A DNA stretch of 48,625 nucleotides from Streptomyces sp. NRRL F-4489 (GCF_001509485.1 NZ_LLZI01000238.1:1-48625); one strand, 5' to 3'; positions 1 to 8,735 are shown, counted from the first letter of the stretch. Made by a program: numbers and translations. The notes: a model not told the origin generated them from the sequence alone.

Positions 1-1082
1 GGGGTGGGGTGGCTTTCCGGGTGGGCGTCCCGTTGGGCGGCGGGTGGTTGCCGGTCCGGCTCGTTGCCGTACGGCTGGGGGGCCGGGGTGGTGGCGTCCC
101 GCCCGGTGGTGGGCTGCGGGCCGTCCGGGCCCGGGGCGGGCGGGCGTACGTCGGCCAGCTCCACCCCCGTGACCCGGCGCGCCGCCGGTGCGCCGGGGGC
201 GCCAGCCGGGGTGGGCGCCGGGCGGGTGCGGACGGCGGTGACCCGGCACCCGGTGCGGACCGTCACGCCGAGGCCGGTGAGGTGGTCGCGGAGCAGCGCC
301 GCCGCCTCCGGGTCGAGCTGACGCGGCATCAGGTGGGCGCACTGCTCGACCAGGAGCACGCGGGCCCCGCGCCCGGCCAGCGCCCGGGCGGCCGAGACGC
401 CCAGCGGCCCGCCGCCGACCACCACCGCCGGCAGCCCGGGCCGGACCGCCGCGGCCAGCGCCGTGCAGTCGTCCCGGGTACGGAACGGACGGGCACCGTG
501 CGGAAGTTCCCGCCGCCCCGGAGCGAACAGACCGGGCAGCGGCGGCAGTACGGGCGCGGCCCCGGTGGCCAGCACCAGCACGTCGTAACGGGTCTCCCGG
601 CCGTCATCGGTCCGCACCCGGCGCGCCGCCCGGTCGATCCGCACCGCCCGGACCCCGCCGCGCCACTCGACACCGGCGCCGGGCGCGGGCAGCTCGATCA
701 CCCGGGGCGGATAGCGGCCGGCCAGGACCTCGGCGAGCAGCACCCGGTTGTACGGCGGATGCGGCTCCTCGGCGAGGACGGTGAGGCGGAGGGGGCGGGG
801 GCGGGGGCCGGTGCCGTTCGGCATGGTGGTGCGGTCCGCCGCGGCTGCGCCCCCCGGCGCCGCCGTCAGCCGGTGGACGAGCCGCGCGGCGGCCATCCCG
901 CCGCCGATCACCACCACCCGCACCGGGGCGGGCGGCGTCGGCGCGGGCCCGGCAGACGCGCGTCCGGGGCCCACGGCGCCCGGGGGAGAGCTACGGGCGC
1001 CCCCGGCGCCCCGGCAAGCGCTGCCAGGCCCCCCGGCGCCCCGGGAAGCGCTGCCGGTGGGCGGTGTGCCGGTCCATGTCAT
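1..1082 (-). CDS. NirB/NasB-like NAD(P)/FAD-dependent oxidoreductase (partial, runs off left edge)
   Basis: This is the N-terminal part of a flavoprotein related to the FAD domain of assimilatory nitrite/nitrate reductases, which passes electrons from NAD(P)H. Seen in the translation: an FAD-binding GGGMAAARL motif near residues 60-70, YNRVLLAEVLAGRYPP near 110, the LATGAAP signature, and a second Rossmann motif VVVGGGPLGVSAARAL near residue 215. A Pro/Gly-rich stretch follows and is cut by the window edge. I prefer ATG 1082 because a GlnR-type box sits 13 nt upstream, the same distance as at the nitrate reductase gene. This adds 53 low-complexity residues before the domain, and GTG 923 is the alternative start. 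With nasA and the siroheme chelatase gene it suggests nitrate/nitrite assimilation. The exact electron acceptor is inferred. Confidence 0.75.
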   Translation of the reverse strand, partial: MTWTGTPPTGSASRGAGGPGSACRGAGGARSSPPGAVGPGRASAGPAPTPPAPVRVVVIGGGMAAARLVHRLTAAPGGAAAADRTTMPNGTGPRPRPLRLTVLAEEPHPPYNRVLLAEVLAGRYPPRVIELPAPGAGVEWRGGVRAVRIDRAARRVRTDDGRETRYDVLVLATGAAPVLPPLPGLFAPGRRELPHGARPFRTRDDCTALAAAVRPGLPAVVVGGGPLGVSAARALAGRGARVLLVEQCAHLMPRQLDPEAAALLRDHLTGLGVTVRTGCRVTAVRTRPAPTPAGAPGAPAARRVTGVELADVRPPAPGPDGPQPTTGRDATTPAPQPYGNEPDRQPPAAQRDAHPESHPT

Positions 1083-1094
1083 GCCCGCCAGCGT

Positions 1095-1143
1095 GCGACG
1101 TGCCTGTTACCCGTCCGCATCGTCCGCGTTTCGCCCGCGGAAC
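1095..1143 (-). promoter_or_regulatory. Probable GlnR box upstream of the NirB-like gene
   Basis: Read on the minus strand, five 5-nt half-boxes repeat with exact 6-nt gaps: GTTCC, GAAAC, GATGC, GTAAC, GTCGC. This matches the known GlnR pattern gTnAC-n6-GaAAc repeated. The last box lies 13 nt before ATG 1082. The same arrangement occurs before the nitrate reductase gene at 18284-18321. Nitrogen control by GlnR is inferred from the pattern. Confidence 0.65.
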
Positions 1144-1191
1144 ACGGCCCTCAGCGGGAGCCGGCCGCCACTGTGAGGGGAAGCTTGCCCC

Positions 1192-2589
1192 ATGCACCGG
1201 ACCGCCCCCGACCCGCCCGCCCGCGCACGCGCCCCCCGCGCGTCCCGAGCGCTCCACCGCACCCGCGCCACCCTCTCCGCCCCCTTCACCCCCCGCGCCC
1301 TGGCCGCGCTCCTGCACGCCGTCCTCGCCCCGGTGGTCGCGCTGCCCGGCGCGGTCCTGATGGCGGCCGGGCTGCTGGCCGGCACCGTGCTCTCCTGGAC
1401 GGCGCTCGGCCCCTGGCTGCTCGCGCTCACCCTGCGCGGCGCGCTCGCCCTCGGCGACATCCAACGGGCCACGGCCCGCGCCCTGTTGGGCGAGACCGTG
1501 GAACCACCCGGCCGCCGCCGCGCGCCCGGCCTCCTCGGCTGGCGGCGCGCCGTCCTCGGCGACCCGGCGAGCCGCCGCGCCCTGGCTGCCGCCCTGCTCG
1601 CCCCGCTGACCGCCCTGCCGCCGCTGCTCGCCGCGGTCCTGGGCTACGTCTACGGCCCGCTGGCGCTCGCCCACCCCGTCCTGCGCCGCTGGAACAACGT
1701 CACCGTCCGCGCCCCGGACGGTTCGGTCCGCCACGTGGGCCTGATGCTCGACGGCGTCGAATTCGACTCCTGGCCGCGCTGGACGGCCGTGGTCGCCGCC
1801 GGGGCCGCGCTGCTGCTGCTCGCGCCCTGGCTGGTGCGCCGCGCCGGCGCCCCGCACCGGCTGCTGCTGCGCGCCCTGCTCGGCCCGAGCGCCGCCGACG
1901 CCCGGATCCGCGCCCTGGAGGAGTCCCGCGCGCACGCCGTCGAGGACGCCGCCGCCACCCTCCGCCGGATCGAACGGGACCTCCACGACGGCACCCAGGC
2001 CCGCCTCGTCGGCCTCGGTATGCAGCTCACCCTGATCCGCGAACTGATCACCCGGGACGCCGCCCCGGACCGCCTGCTGGCCACCGTGGACCGCGCCCGC
2101 GACAACGCCACCCAGGCCGTCGCCGACCTGCGCCACCTGGTACGCGGCATCCACCCGCCCGCCCTGGACGCGGGCCTGGCCACCGCCCTGGCCACGCTCG
2201 CCGCCGACGCCCCGCTCCCGGTCGCCCTGGACACCCGGATCGACCCGCGCCCGACCCCGGCCCTGGAGTCCATCGCGTACTTCTGCGCCGCCGAACTCCT
2301 CGCCAACGCCGTCAAGCACAGCGCCGCCACCCGGGCCGCCATCGAGGTGCGCGGCGACGGCCGCACCCTGCTGCTGGCCGTACGCGACGACGGCCGCGGC
2401 GGCGCGGTGATCGGCGCGGGCAGCGGCCTGACCGGCCTCCTCGGCTGCGTACGCACCGTGGACGGCACCCTGACCTGCGACAGCCCGCCCGGAGGCCCTA
2501 CGGTGGTCACCGTCCAGCTCCCGTACCCGGCGACGCCCGGCCCGGGCCCCGGCACGGGCATCGGGCCCGGCACCGGGGACCGTGGCTGA
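1192..2589 (+). CDS. Two-component sensor histidine kinase (HisKA_3 type)
   Basis: A membrane sensor kinase that probably phosphorylates the response regulator encoded 77 bp downstream. Hydrophobic segments lie at about residues 42-95, 135-160 and 197-217, resembling the putative sensor domain common in actinobacterial NarL-type kinases. The phosphoacceptor motif ERDLHDG puts the histidine at residue 265. It is followed by an HATPase_c domain with the N-box ELLANAVKHS (Asn372) and the ATP-binding motifs RDDGRGGA and GLTGLLG. The length of 465 aa is usual. The start ATG follows a GAGGGGAAG stretch. It is transcribed divergently from the NirB-like gene, 110 bp away. The signal sensed cannot be told from sequence. 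Confidence 0.9.
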   Translation: MHRTAPDPPARARAPRASRALHRTRATLSAPFTPRALAALLHAVLAPVVALPGAVLMAAGLLAGTVLSWTALGPWLLALTLRGALALGDIQRATARALLGETVEPPGRRRAPGLLGWRRAVLGDPASRRALAAALLAPLTALPPLLAAVLGYVYGPLALAHPVLRRWNNVTVRAPDGSVRHVGLMLDGVEFDSWPRWTAVVAAGAALLLLAPWLVRRAGAPHRLLLRALLGPSAADARIRALEESRAHAVEDAAATLRRIERDLHDGTQARLVGLGMQLTLIRELITRDAAPDRLLATVDRARDNATQAVADLRHLVRGIHPPALDAGLATALATLAADAPLPVALDTRIDPRPTPALESIAYFCAAELLANAVKHSAATRAAIEVRGDGRTLLLAVRDDGRGGAVIGAGSGLTGLLGCVRTVDGTLTCDSPPGGPTVVTVQLPYPATPGPGPGTGIGPGTGDRG

Positions 2590-2666
2590 CCCGCCCGCCC
2601 CGTACAGTCCCCCCGTCCCGACAGCCCCATCCGGGCCCGACCCCCTCTCCCCCCAGGCAGGAACCC

Positions 2667-3329
2667 ATGCGCGTCGTCATCGCCGAGGACTCCGCGATCC
2701 TGCGCGAGGGCCTGGCCCAGCTGCTGGAACTCCGCGACATCGAGGTCGCCGCCGCCGTCGCGGACGCCGAATCGCTGCTGGCCGCCGTGGCCGAGCACCG
2801 CCCGGACGCCGCCGTGATCGACATCCGGCTGCCGCCCGGCCACCGCGACGAGGGCCTGCGCGCCGCCGTCACCCTCCGCGAACGCCACCCCGGCACCGGC
2901 GTGCTGATCTTCTCCCAGTACGTCGAGACCGCCTACGCCGACCGGCTCTTCGGCTCCGGCGCGGGCTTCGCGGGCGTCGGCTACCTCCTGAAGGAACGGG
3001 TGGTGGACATCGGCGAGTTCACCGACGCGCTGCACCGGGTCGCGGCCGGCGGCACCGCCCTCGACCCCGAGGTGGTCACCCAGCTGTTCGGCGCCGCCCG
3101 CCGGGCCACCGCCCTGGACGCGCTCACCCCGCGCGAACGGGAGGTGCTGGCCCTGATGGCGCAGGGCCGCACCAACCACTCCATCGCCACCGCCCTGACC
3201 GTCACCGAACGCGCCGTCGAGAAGCACATCGCCAACCTCTTCACCAAGCTCGGCCTGCCCCCCTCCGACACCGGCCACCGCCGCGTCCTGGCGGTCCTGC
3301 GCTACCTGGAGGCGTCCCGGCACCCGTAG
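2667..3329 (+). CDS. NarL/LuxR-family response regulator
   Basis: A 220-aa DNA-binding response regulator. The receiver domain has acidic residues near the N-terminus (AEDS), the phosphoacceptor Asp52 in VIDIRLP and the conserved Lys109 in YLLKERV. The C-terminal LuxR-type helix-turn-helix begins LTPREREVLALMAQG and continues to about residue 210. The start ATG follows AGGCAGGAA. It lies just after the histidine kinase in the same direction and forms a standard pair with it. A GC-rich inverted repeat follows the stop. Its target genes are unknown. Confidence 0.92.
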   Translation: MRVVIAEDSAILREGLAQLLELRDIEVAAAVADAESLLAAVAEHRPDAAVIDIRLPPGHRDEGLRAAVTLRERHPGTGVLIFSQYVETAYADRLFGSGAGFAGVGYLLKERVVDIGEFTDALHRVAAGGTALDPEVVTQLFGAARRATALDALTPREREVLALMAQGRTNHSIATALTVTERAVEKHIANLFTKLGLPPSDTGHRRVLAVLRYLEASRHP

Positions 3330-3349
3330 GCGGGCACCGGGATGCCCTG

Positions 3350-3382
3350 GGGGCGCGCCCGCCCGCCCCGGTGGCGCGCCCC
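3350..3382. terminator. Inverted repeat between convergent genes
   Basis: A perfect 10-bp stem, GGGGCGCGCC with GGCGCGCCCC, and a 13-nt loop lies between the response regulator and the oppositely oriented glycosidase gene. There is no T-run, as is usual for Streptomyces terminators. It could serve both directions. Confidence 0.5.
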
Positions 3383-3440
3383 TCCGCCTAACGGGCCGGC
3401 ACCGACCGCGTACGCCCCCGGGGCCGGGGCCGGAACCCGC

Positions 3441-5426
3441 CTACGAGGCCGGAGTGTTGACCTCCGCCGGACACAGCCGCCGCGGTTTCGCATCGCCCTT
3501 CAGCCGTGCGTCCACACACCCACCCGGCAGCCCGTGGTACGCCGTGTGCCCGAAATTCGCCGTCACCGTCAGCACCCCATCCCCGAACACCGACCGCTGC
3601 ACACTCCGATCCCCCGTCAGCCACCGGAACGACGTCATCCGCTCAGTCCCCGCAGCCTTGTGCAACGGCGCGAAATACCGCTGCAGCGAAGCAAGCTCCT
3701 TCCCGTTCTTCGTCAACGACGGCCCGTCCAGCACAAAATTCAGCGGCGTGTTGTACAGCATCGCCAGCAGCGCCCGATTGGTCTTCTGCGCCGGCAACTT
3801 GTCGTACGACAGCTCCCAGCGCTCCACATTCACCAACGACCCGTGCAGCGCCGTCTCGTACAACGGCACCCGGTACTTCGGGTCGTACATCGCCGTGGCC
3901 AGGTCATCCGGCAGCGCCACCGGCTTGAAGAAATTCTTCGGCGCGTCCTGCGGGTAATAGCCGCCCCAGGTGCCCTTGTCGCGCTCCAGCTTCCACAGCC
4001 CGTCCGCCACCGGCGTCCCCGACCCGTGGTCGAAGGCCAGCACTCCGTTGGCCCACGGCTGCGCCGACTCCGACCCCAGCACAAACCCCTTGGCGAGCCG
4101 CCCCATCCGCGCCAACCGATTCTTCCGGTCGTCCGCCTTCGTCATCTCATGGCCCGCCCCGTGGTCGCGGAACACCTCACCGGTCGCATCCACGTCCAGG
4201 AAGTAACTATTCGCCCCGTTGGCGGTCATCTCCCGCGTCCGCTCCGCCAAATAGTGCTTCGACGGCTCGGCCTGCTCGAACGCCTGCGAGCTCATATAGC
4301 ACCCGCGCCCCCCGAACCCGCTCTCCGCCGTCCCGTCCGCCTTCTTCACACAGAAGTCCGGATACACCGTCCCCGGCCACGCCGACGTCGGACTGTCCGC
4401 CGTTTTCGGATCCTGCCCATTGGCGAACGAGTCGTACGGCCCGACGAGATACCCCGCCCGCTTCGCCGCCTTGACCGCCCCCGCGTCCATCGGATCCGGC
4501 CCCGCGTCATACCCCAGCCACATCCGGTCCACGCCGAGCTTCCTCAGCCGCTCCACACCCGCCGCAGTCCGCGCCTCCCCCCACACATACGCATGAAACG
4601 CCCCCAACAACCGCCCATTGGCCGGATTCTTCCTAATCTTCTCCCTCAAACTCCCCAGCTCCCCCCGCTCCGCCAAATACGACCGGTAATCCACCGCCGG
4701 CGCCACCGGATCCCCATCCGTCAACGCGAACGACACCTCGTACTCCCGAGTCCCCTCCCCACCGCTGAACTCATGCGCGGCCGTGGCCCGCAACGCCCCA
4801 CCCCGCGAAGCGAACCCCAACGACGTCCCAATATCCGTAGCCACCACATAACTCACCCCATGCCGAGCTGCGCTACTGGATCCTCCCCCCATCGCATAAC
4901 CCCACAACGGCAGCGCCAGATCCGCCCCGATATCCACCGAACTCCCGGCCAGCCCACCCGGCCCGGAATTCCAGAACGCGTCCCGCACCGGAATATCCAG
5001 CCCTTCCCCGCGCGGCAGCTGCACATCCGACACCGCCCGGTCGGTCCCGGTCACCGGCCAGCTGACTTTCTGGTCCCGCTCCGCCCGCATTCGGATCCGC
5101 AGCCTGCCGCCCTCCGAACTCGCCGTCACCGACAGCCCCTTGTCCGGATACGACCAGCGCGCCCCGCCGGCCGTCCGCGTCACCGGCCCGGGCGCCCCGA
5201 GCCCACCCGCGACCGCCTCGGACAGCACCATCCGCGTCCCGTCCGCGGCCCGCGCCGTCACCGCCAGCGACGCGGTGTCCACCGTCGCACTCCCCCCGTT
5301 CACCGGCAGCGTCAACCGCCCACCCTGAAGCGTCCCCGCCTCGGCCCTCCCGCACCCGGCCACCCCGAACGAAACGGCCGACAACGCCAACGACACAGCA
5401 ATCACACGCCTGAGCTTCAATGCCAT
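3441..5426 (-). CDS. Secreted lipoprotein, putative glycoside hydrolase
   Basis: A 661-aa exported protein. The N-terminus is a lipoprotein signal: basic start, hydrophobic stretch, lipobox VAGC with Cys25. The first 230 residues look like a beta-rich domain. The middle resembles a TIM-barrel glycosidase: GVDRMWLGYD near residue 300, then YFLDVDATGEVF with Asp411 and Asp413 as likely catalytic acids, and FVLGSESAQPW. The C-terminal part looks beta-rich again. I cannot assign a confident GH family; similarity to endo-alpha-N-acetylgalactosaminidase-like proteins is only an impression. A GAACGTTC-centred palindrome lies about 25 bp upstream of the start, suggesting control by a LacI-type regulator, which would fit sugar degradation. 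Confidence 0.7.
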   Translation of the reverse strand: MALKLRRVIAVSLALSAVSFGVAGCGRAEAGTLQGGRLTLPVNGGSATVDTASLAVTARAADGTRMVLSEAVAGGLGAPGPVTRTAGGARWSYPDKGLSVTASSEGGRLRIRMRAERDQKVSWPVTGTDRAVSDVQLPRGEGLDIPVRDAFWNSGPGGLAGSSVDIGADLALPLWGYAMGGGSSSAARHGVSYVVATDIGTSLGFASRGGALRATAAHEFSGGEGTREYEVSFALTDGDPVAPAVDYRSYLAERGELGSLREKIRKNPANGRLLGAFHAYVWGEARTAAGVERLRKLGVDRMWLGYDAGPDPMDAGAVKAAKRAGYLVGPYDSFANGQDPKTADSPTSAWPGTVYPDFCVKKADGTAESGFGGRGCYMSSQAFEQAEPSKHYLAERTREMTANGANSYFLDVDATGEVFRDHGAGHEMTKADDRKNRLARMGRLAKGFVLGSESAQPWANGVLAFDHGSGTPVADGLWKLERDKGTWGGYYPQDAPKNFFKPVALPDDLATAMYDPKYRVPLYETALHGSLVNVERWELSYDKLPAQKTNRALLAMLYNTPLNFVLDGPSLTKNGKELASLQRYFAPLHKAAGTERMTSFRWLTGDRSVQRSVFGDGVLTVTANFGHTAYHGLPGGCVDARLKGDAKPRRLCPAEVNTPAS

Positions 5427-5447
5427 GGCATGTGACTACCGACCCGT

Positions 5448-5464
5448 CTTAAGAACGTTCTAAG
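5448..5464. promoter_or_regulatory. Palindromic operator candidate GAACGTTC
   Basis: The palindrome CTTAAGAACGTTCTAAG sits just upstream of the glycosidase gene. The core resembles actinobacterial LacI-family operators. A second GAACGTTC core occurs at 5606-5613, inside the neighbouring gene, about 150 bp away, so looping between two sites is possible. No regulator gene is adjacent. Confidence 0.35.
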
Positions 5465-6215
5465 AGTCCTGTCCGCTCCGGGTGGCCGCATGCGGCTCGG
5501 CCACCCGCCGCGACTGCGCCGGCAGACGGTCCAGGACATCGGACAAATAGTTCAGTTTCGCGTCGACCTGCTCCACTCGGAGCCGCCCGGTATATGTCGT
5601 GGAGAGAACGTTCCGAGAGAGCAGCAGGGGCTCACTCGGGGCCCTGGGGTCGGTAGCGAGGAACTGCGCCAGTGCACCGCTCAAGGCATGCCGTGCGAAA
5701 TCCTCGTCCTCGGTCATGACGCGGAACGTCTTGTCGAATACGGGAAGGCCCAGCTCCACCACTTTGTCGTTCGCGAAGAAACGGGCACCAACCGTATCCA
5801 GGGGGCGCCGACGCTTGATGGTGGTCAGGGGTACGGCCATCGGTAGCTCAAGCTCGAACGTCACGGTGATCTTCGTCGATTCCGGGCCATCCGGGCTCGC
5901 TGGTCGGCTGCGGAGTTCGAAGCAACGGAAGGTCCGGCCGCGGAATGTGCCGGTGATGAAGTCATATGCGCCGAAGTCGTACACGAACACTCTTTCCGCT
6001 ACTTTTCCGGTGAAGTAGCGGCCGCGCTTGCTGCGCGCGACGTCGGCGTAGGCCCATCCGCGCTGCTGCGCGAACCGGATGAGTTCCTTCAGCTGTTCAG
6101 CGTTTCTCCCGTCCTTCCTGCTCGACCACATGGTCCAGCCGACAAAGCCGAAAAAACTGACCATGAACAGGAAAAAGCCGATTTCAATGAGTGTTGCCCA
6201 GAAGCCGTCGATCAC
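5460..6215 (-). CDS. Membrane-anchored protein of unknown function (DUF3137-like)
   Basis: A 251-aa protein with one N-terminal membrane span (about residues 7-29), then a soluble domain containing ARSKRGRYFTGKV, VYDFGAYDFITGTFRG and FELRSR. This layout is like DUF3137-type proteins, in which a membrane anchor is followed by a domain that handles large hydrophilic strands. The final 25 residues are Arg/Ala-rich. It has the same orientation as the glycosidase and ends 34 bp before it, so the two may be co-transcribed, though the palindrome between them suggests separate control. No function can be given. Confidence 0.6.
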   Translation of the reverse strand: MIDGFWATLIEIGFFLFMVSFFGFVGWTMWSSRKDGRNAEQLKELIRFAQQRGWAYADVARSKRGRYFTGKVAERVFVYDFGAYDFITGTFRGRTFRCFELRSRPASPDGPESTKITVTFELELPMAVPLTTIKRRRPLDTVGARFFANDKVVELGLPVFDKTFRVMTEDEDFARHALSGALAQFLATDPRAPSEPLLLSRNVLSTTYTGRLRVEQVDAKLNYLSDVLDRLPAQSRRVAEPHAATRSGQDS

Positions 6216-6307
6216 GCTGCACGATTATGAGCCATGGCGGGAGATGGGTGTACCGAAACGGTGGAATTTCGAGTGAGAGGGCACCCGTTAAGTCCGCTAC
6301 CGGGTCT

Positions 6308-7498
6308 TTAGCCCTTCGCCAGGCGCCTCGTCGCCAGTTCTGCGTAGAGGGCCGCGCCGTCCGCCAGTACGCCGTCGTCAAATTCGGCCAGGGGCGAGTG
6401 GTTGTTGGCGCTGCGTTCCGGGTCGGCGCCGGCGGGTGGGGCGCCCAGCATCATCATGACGCCCGGTACCTCCGCCAGTACGCGGGAGAAATCCTCGGAC
6501 GCGGGGAGGGGATTCCGGCGCGGCGCGAAGCGTTCCTCGCCCAGCGCCTCGCGGACCGTGTGCGCCGCGAACTCCGCCTCCGTCACGTCGTTCACCGTCA
6601 CCGGGTACGTTTCGATGAACTCCGCGTCGACGGACACCTCGTGGGCCGCGGCGATTCCGCGGCAGACCTCCACCGTCCCGTCCTTCACGCGCGCCTGCGC
6701 CGCGTCCGAGAAACTGCGCACCGTCGCCTCGAAAACGGCGGTTTCCGGGATCACGTTCTGCTGCGTCCCCGCGTGGAACGTCCCCACCGACAGGACCACC
6801 GGGTCGAAAATGTCGAAACTCCGCGTGATCCACGCCTGCAGCGCCGTCACCATCGCGCACGCGGCCTGCACCGGATCCTTCGCCCGGTGCGGCATCGACC
6901 CGTGCCCGCCCTGACCGCGCACCGTCACCCGCAGCACGTTGGACGCCGACATCATCGGCCCGCCGCGCGTGCCGAACACCCCCGTGGCCTGCCCCGCCGC
7001 CAGCACGTGCAGCGCGTACGCCGCCACCGGACGCTGCCCCGCCGCCTCCAGTACCCCCTCCGCCAGCATGTGGCGGGCCCCGTCGTACCCCTCCTCGCCC
7101 GGCTGGAACATGAACACCACGTCCCCCGCCAGCCGGTCCCGGTGCGCGGCGAGCAGCTTGGCCGCGCCCACGAGCATGCTGGTGTGCAGGTCGTGCCCGC
7201 AGGCGTGCATCCGCCCGTTGTCCGAGGCGAAGTCCAGCGGCAGGCGCTCGGCCACCGGGAGCGCGTCCATGTCGCCGCGCAGCAGCACCGCCGGCCCCGG
7301 CCGCGCCCCGCGCAGTACCGCCGTCACGGAACTCAGCCCCGTCCCGGTGCGTACCTCCAGCGGCAGCCCGTCCAGCTCGGCCAGTACGGCCTCCTGCGTG
7401 CGCGGGAGTTCCAGCCCGGTCTCCGGTATGCGGTGCAGCGCCCGCCGCAACCGCACCAGTTCACCGGACAGGGCACGGGCATCGTCACACAGGTCCAC
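6308..7498 (-). CDS. M20-family amidohydrolase
   Basis: A 396-aa metal-dependent amidohydrolase of the M20D group (hippurate or IAA-amino acid hydrolase type), which cleaves N-acyl amino acids or related amides in the cytoplasm. Seen: RGDMDALPV, MHACGHDLH (Cys100 and His102 as metal ligands), FQPGEEG (Glu135 and Glu136), a dimerization domain with GQGGHGS, and NNHSPLAEFDD near the end. I place the start at GTG 7498, preceded by GAGGAGCG. Longer upstream readings run into the DUF397 gene and lack domain similarity. The substrate is unknown. Confidence 0.85.
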   Translation of the reverse strand: MDLCDDARALSGELVRLRRALHRIPETGLELPRTQEAVLAELDGLPLEVRTGTGLSSVTAVLRGARPGPAVLLRGDMDALPVAERLPLDFASDNGRMHACGHDLHTSMLVGAAKLLAAHRDRLAGDVVFMFQPGEEGYDGARHMLAEGVLEAAGQRPVAAYALHVLAAGQATGVFGTRGGPMMSASNVLRVTVRGQGGHGSMPHRAKDPVQAACAMVTALQAWITRSFDIFDPVVLSVGTFHAGTQQNVIPETAVFEATVRSFSDAAQARVKDGTVEVCRGIAAAHEVSVDAEFIETYPVTVNDVTEAEFAAHTVREALGEERFAPRRNPLPASEDFSRVLAEVPGVMMMLGAPPAGADPERSANNHSPLAEFDDGVLADGAALYAELATRRLAKG

Positions 7499-7512
7499 GG
7501 GGCGCTCCTCCT

Positions 7513-7869
7513 CTAGACGGCGGCGAACTCCCCATTCTTGACCGCGTCGACGAAGGAGGACCACCCCGCGACGGAAACGATGATCGCGGGGCCGTCGGGG
7601 GCTTTGCTGTCCCGGAGGGGGACCACTCCCTGGGCGGGGGCGGCGGTGGGGGACATTTCCAGGCACGCCCCGCCGTTGCCCTCACTGTGGGACGACTTGA
7701 CCCAGGCGAGGTCTCGGGAGAATTCGAGGCACTCCCCGCCGTTGCCTTCGCTGTGGGACGACTTGATCCAGGCGAAGTCGCGGGAGTACTCCAGGCAGTT
7801 GCCGCCGTTTGCGTCGCTGTAGGACGACTTGATCCACCGGGCCGCCGTGAGATCCAGGTCGGCACTCAT
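7513..7869 (-). CDS. DUF397 protein with three tandem copies of the motif
   Basis: A 118-aa protein. DUF397 proteins are usually 60-80 aa with one copy of W-x-KSSYS-x2-NGG-x-CLE. Here the motif occurs three times with a 22-residue period (about residues 12-76), then VPLRDSKAPDGPAIIVS and WSSFVDAVKNGEF, the normal DUF397 end. The start ATG overlaps the stop of the upstream XRE regulator gene, a typical coupled XRE/DUF397 pair in Streptomyces. Such pairs affect development and may act like a regulator with its small partner. The mechanism is not established here. Confidence 0.9.
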   Translation of the reverse strand: MSADLDLTAARWIKSSYSDANGGNCLEYSRDFAWIKSSHSEGNGGECLEFSRDLAWVKSSHSEGNGGACLEMSPTAAPAQGVVPLRDSKAPDGPAIIVSVAGWSSFVDAVKNGEFAAV

Positions 7870-8735
7870 GATCGGTACTCCTTCAGCAGCGTCTTGATCA
7901 GGTCCGTTGATTCGCTGAGGGACAGCGCGTTCGCCCTGAGAAGATCGTAGTCGTCCAGAGCCGCGTCGACCGTTTGTGCGGAATCATGCATCCTGCCTCC
8001 TACCCGGGTCTCCGTGTACAACACCGTGGGCGAGTCCGTGAAGTGCAGCACGATGAACGGCTTTGTCGACGCGGCGGGAGCACCCGCTGAAAACGGCATG
8101 ACCTGGACCTTGACGTGCGGTGACGCGGCGGCTGTCAGCAGATGTTCCAGCTGCCCCGACATGACCTTTGAGTCACCCACGACTGTTCGTAGGCATGCCT
8201 CGTGCATGATGGCCCAAAGAAGCGGTGGAGCGTCCCGTTCGAACACCTCGCGCCGCCGCAGACGTGCAATGACCTTGTCCTCGATCACCTCGGGATTCGC
8301 CCCGGAGTAGTACGCGCGGAACACGGCCCGCGCGTAGTCTTTTGTCTGAAGGATCCCCATCGGGAGGCTGGTCGAGTAGTCCAGGATCCGCGACGCCTTC
8401 CGCTCCAGGTTGAGGTACGGAACGAACCAGGACGGGTGGTCCCCTTCGTCTATCCGCCGCAGCAGGTCCGTGAACAACTCGCCTGTCCCGAAGGCGATGT
8501 CGCAGCCCTTGGCGAACTTTTCGCTGGGCCGGGGCAGGAGCTTCCCAGCCTCGACTCTGCTGACGTACGCCTCGGAGTAACCTGCCGCCTTGCCGAGCTG
8601 CTTCTGTGTCAGCTTCCGCGCCAGTCTCACCTGTTTGACGTCCTGGCCGAAGCGTTGGAGCGGGTTCAAGTGCTGGGGTGGGGTCGTCTCGTCCAAGGCT
8701 GTGACCTCTCGGCATGCGGTCGCGTCCAGCATCAC
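7866..8735 (-). CDS. XRE-family transcriptional regulator with DUF5753 domain
   Basis: A protein of up to 289 aa. An N-terminal helix-turn-helix (VKQVRLARKLTQKQLGKAAG, then YSEAYVSRVEAGKLLP) at about residues 33-65 is followed by a DUF5753 domain with ILDYSTSLPMGILQTKDYAR and the usual HEACLRTVVG and VQVMPFSAGA segments. The start is uncertain: GTG 8735 or ATG 8732 opens the frame, but TTG 8696 follows a better GAGAGG ribosome site. Its stop overlaps the DUF397 start. Proteins like this control the coupled DUF397 gene and often morphology or antibiotic genes. It is divergent from the small gene at 8864. Confidence 0.88.
   Translation of the reverse strand: MMLDATACREVTALDETTPPQHLNPLQRFGQDVKQVRLARKLTQKQLGKAAGYSEAYVSRVEAGKLLPRPSEKFAKGCDIAFGTGELFTDLLRRIDEGDHPSWFVPYLNLERKASRILDYSTSLPMGILQTKDYARAVFRAYYSGANPEVIEDKVIARLRRREVFERDAPPLLWAIMHEACLRTVVGDSKVMSGQLEHLLTAAASPHVKVQVMPFSAGAPAASTKPFIVLHFTDSPTVLYTETRVGGRMHDSAQTVDAALDDYDLLRANALSLSESTDLIKTLLKEYRS

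Noticed and set aside
9..3329. A 1106-aa open frame spanning the flavoprotein, the kinase and the response regulator
   Set aside because: Only its last 220 codons (2667-3329) encode a real protein. The rest is an Arg/Pro/Gly-rich shadow of genes in other frames, as is common in high-GC DNA.
3342..5435. Long plus-strand frame opposite the glycosidase
   Set aside because: The minus strand has a lipoprotein signal and folded-domain patterns, while the plus translation is Arg/His/Pro-rich with no motif.
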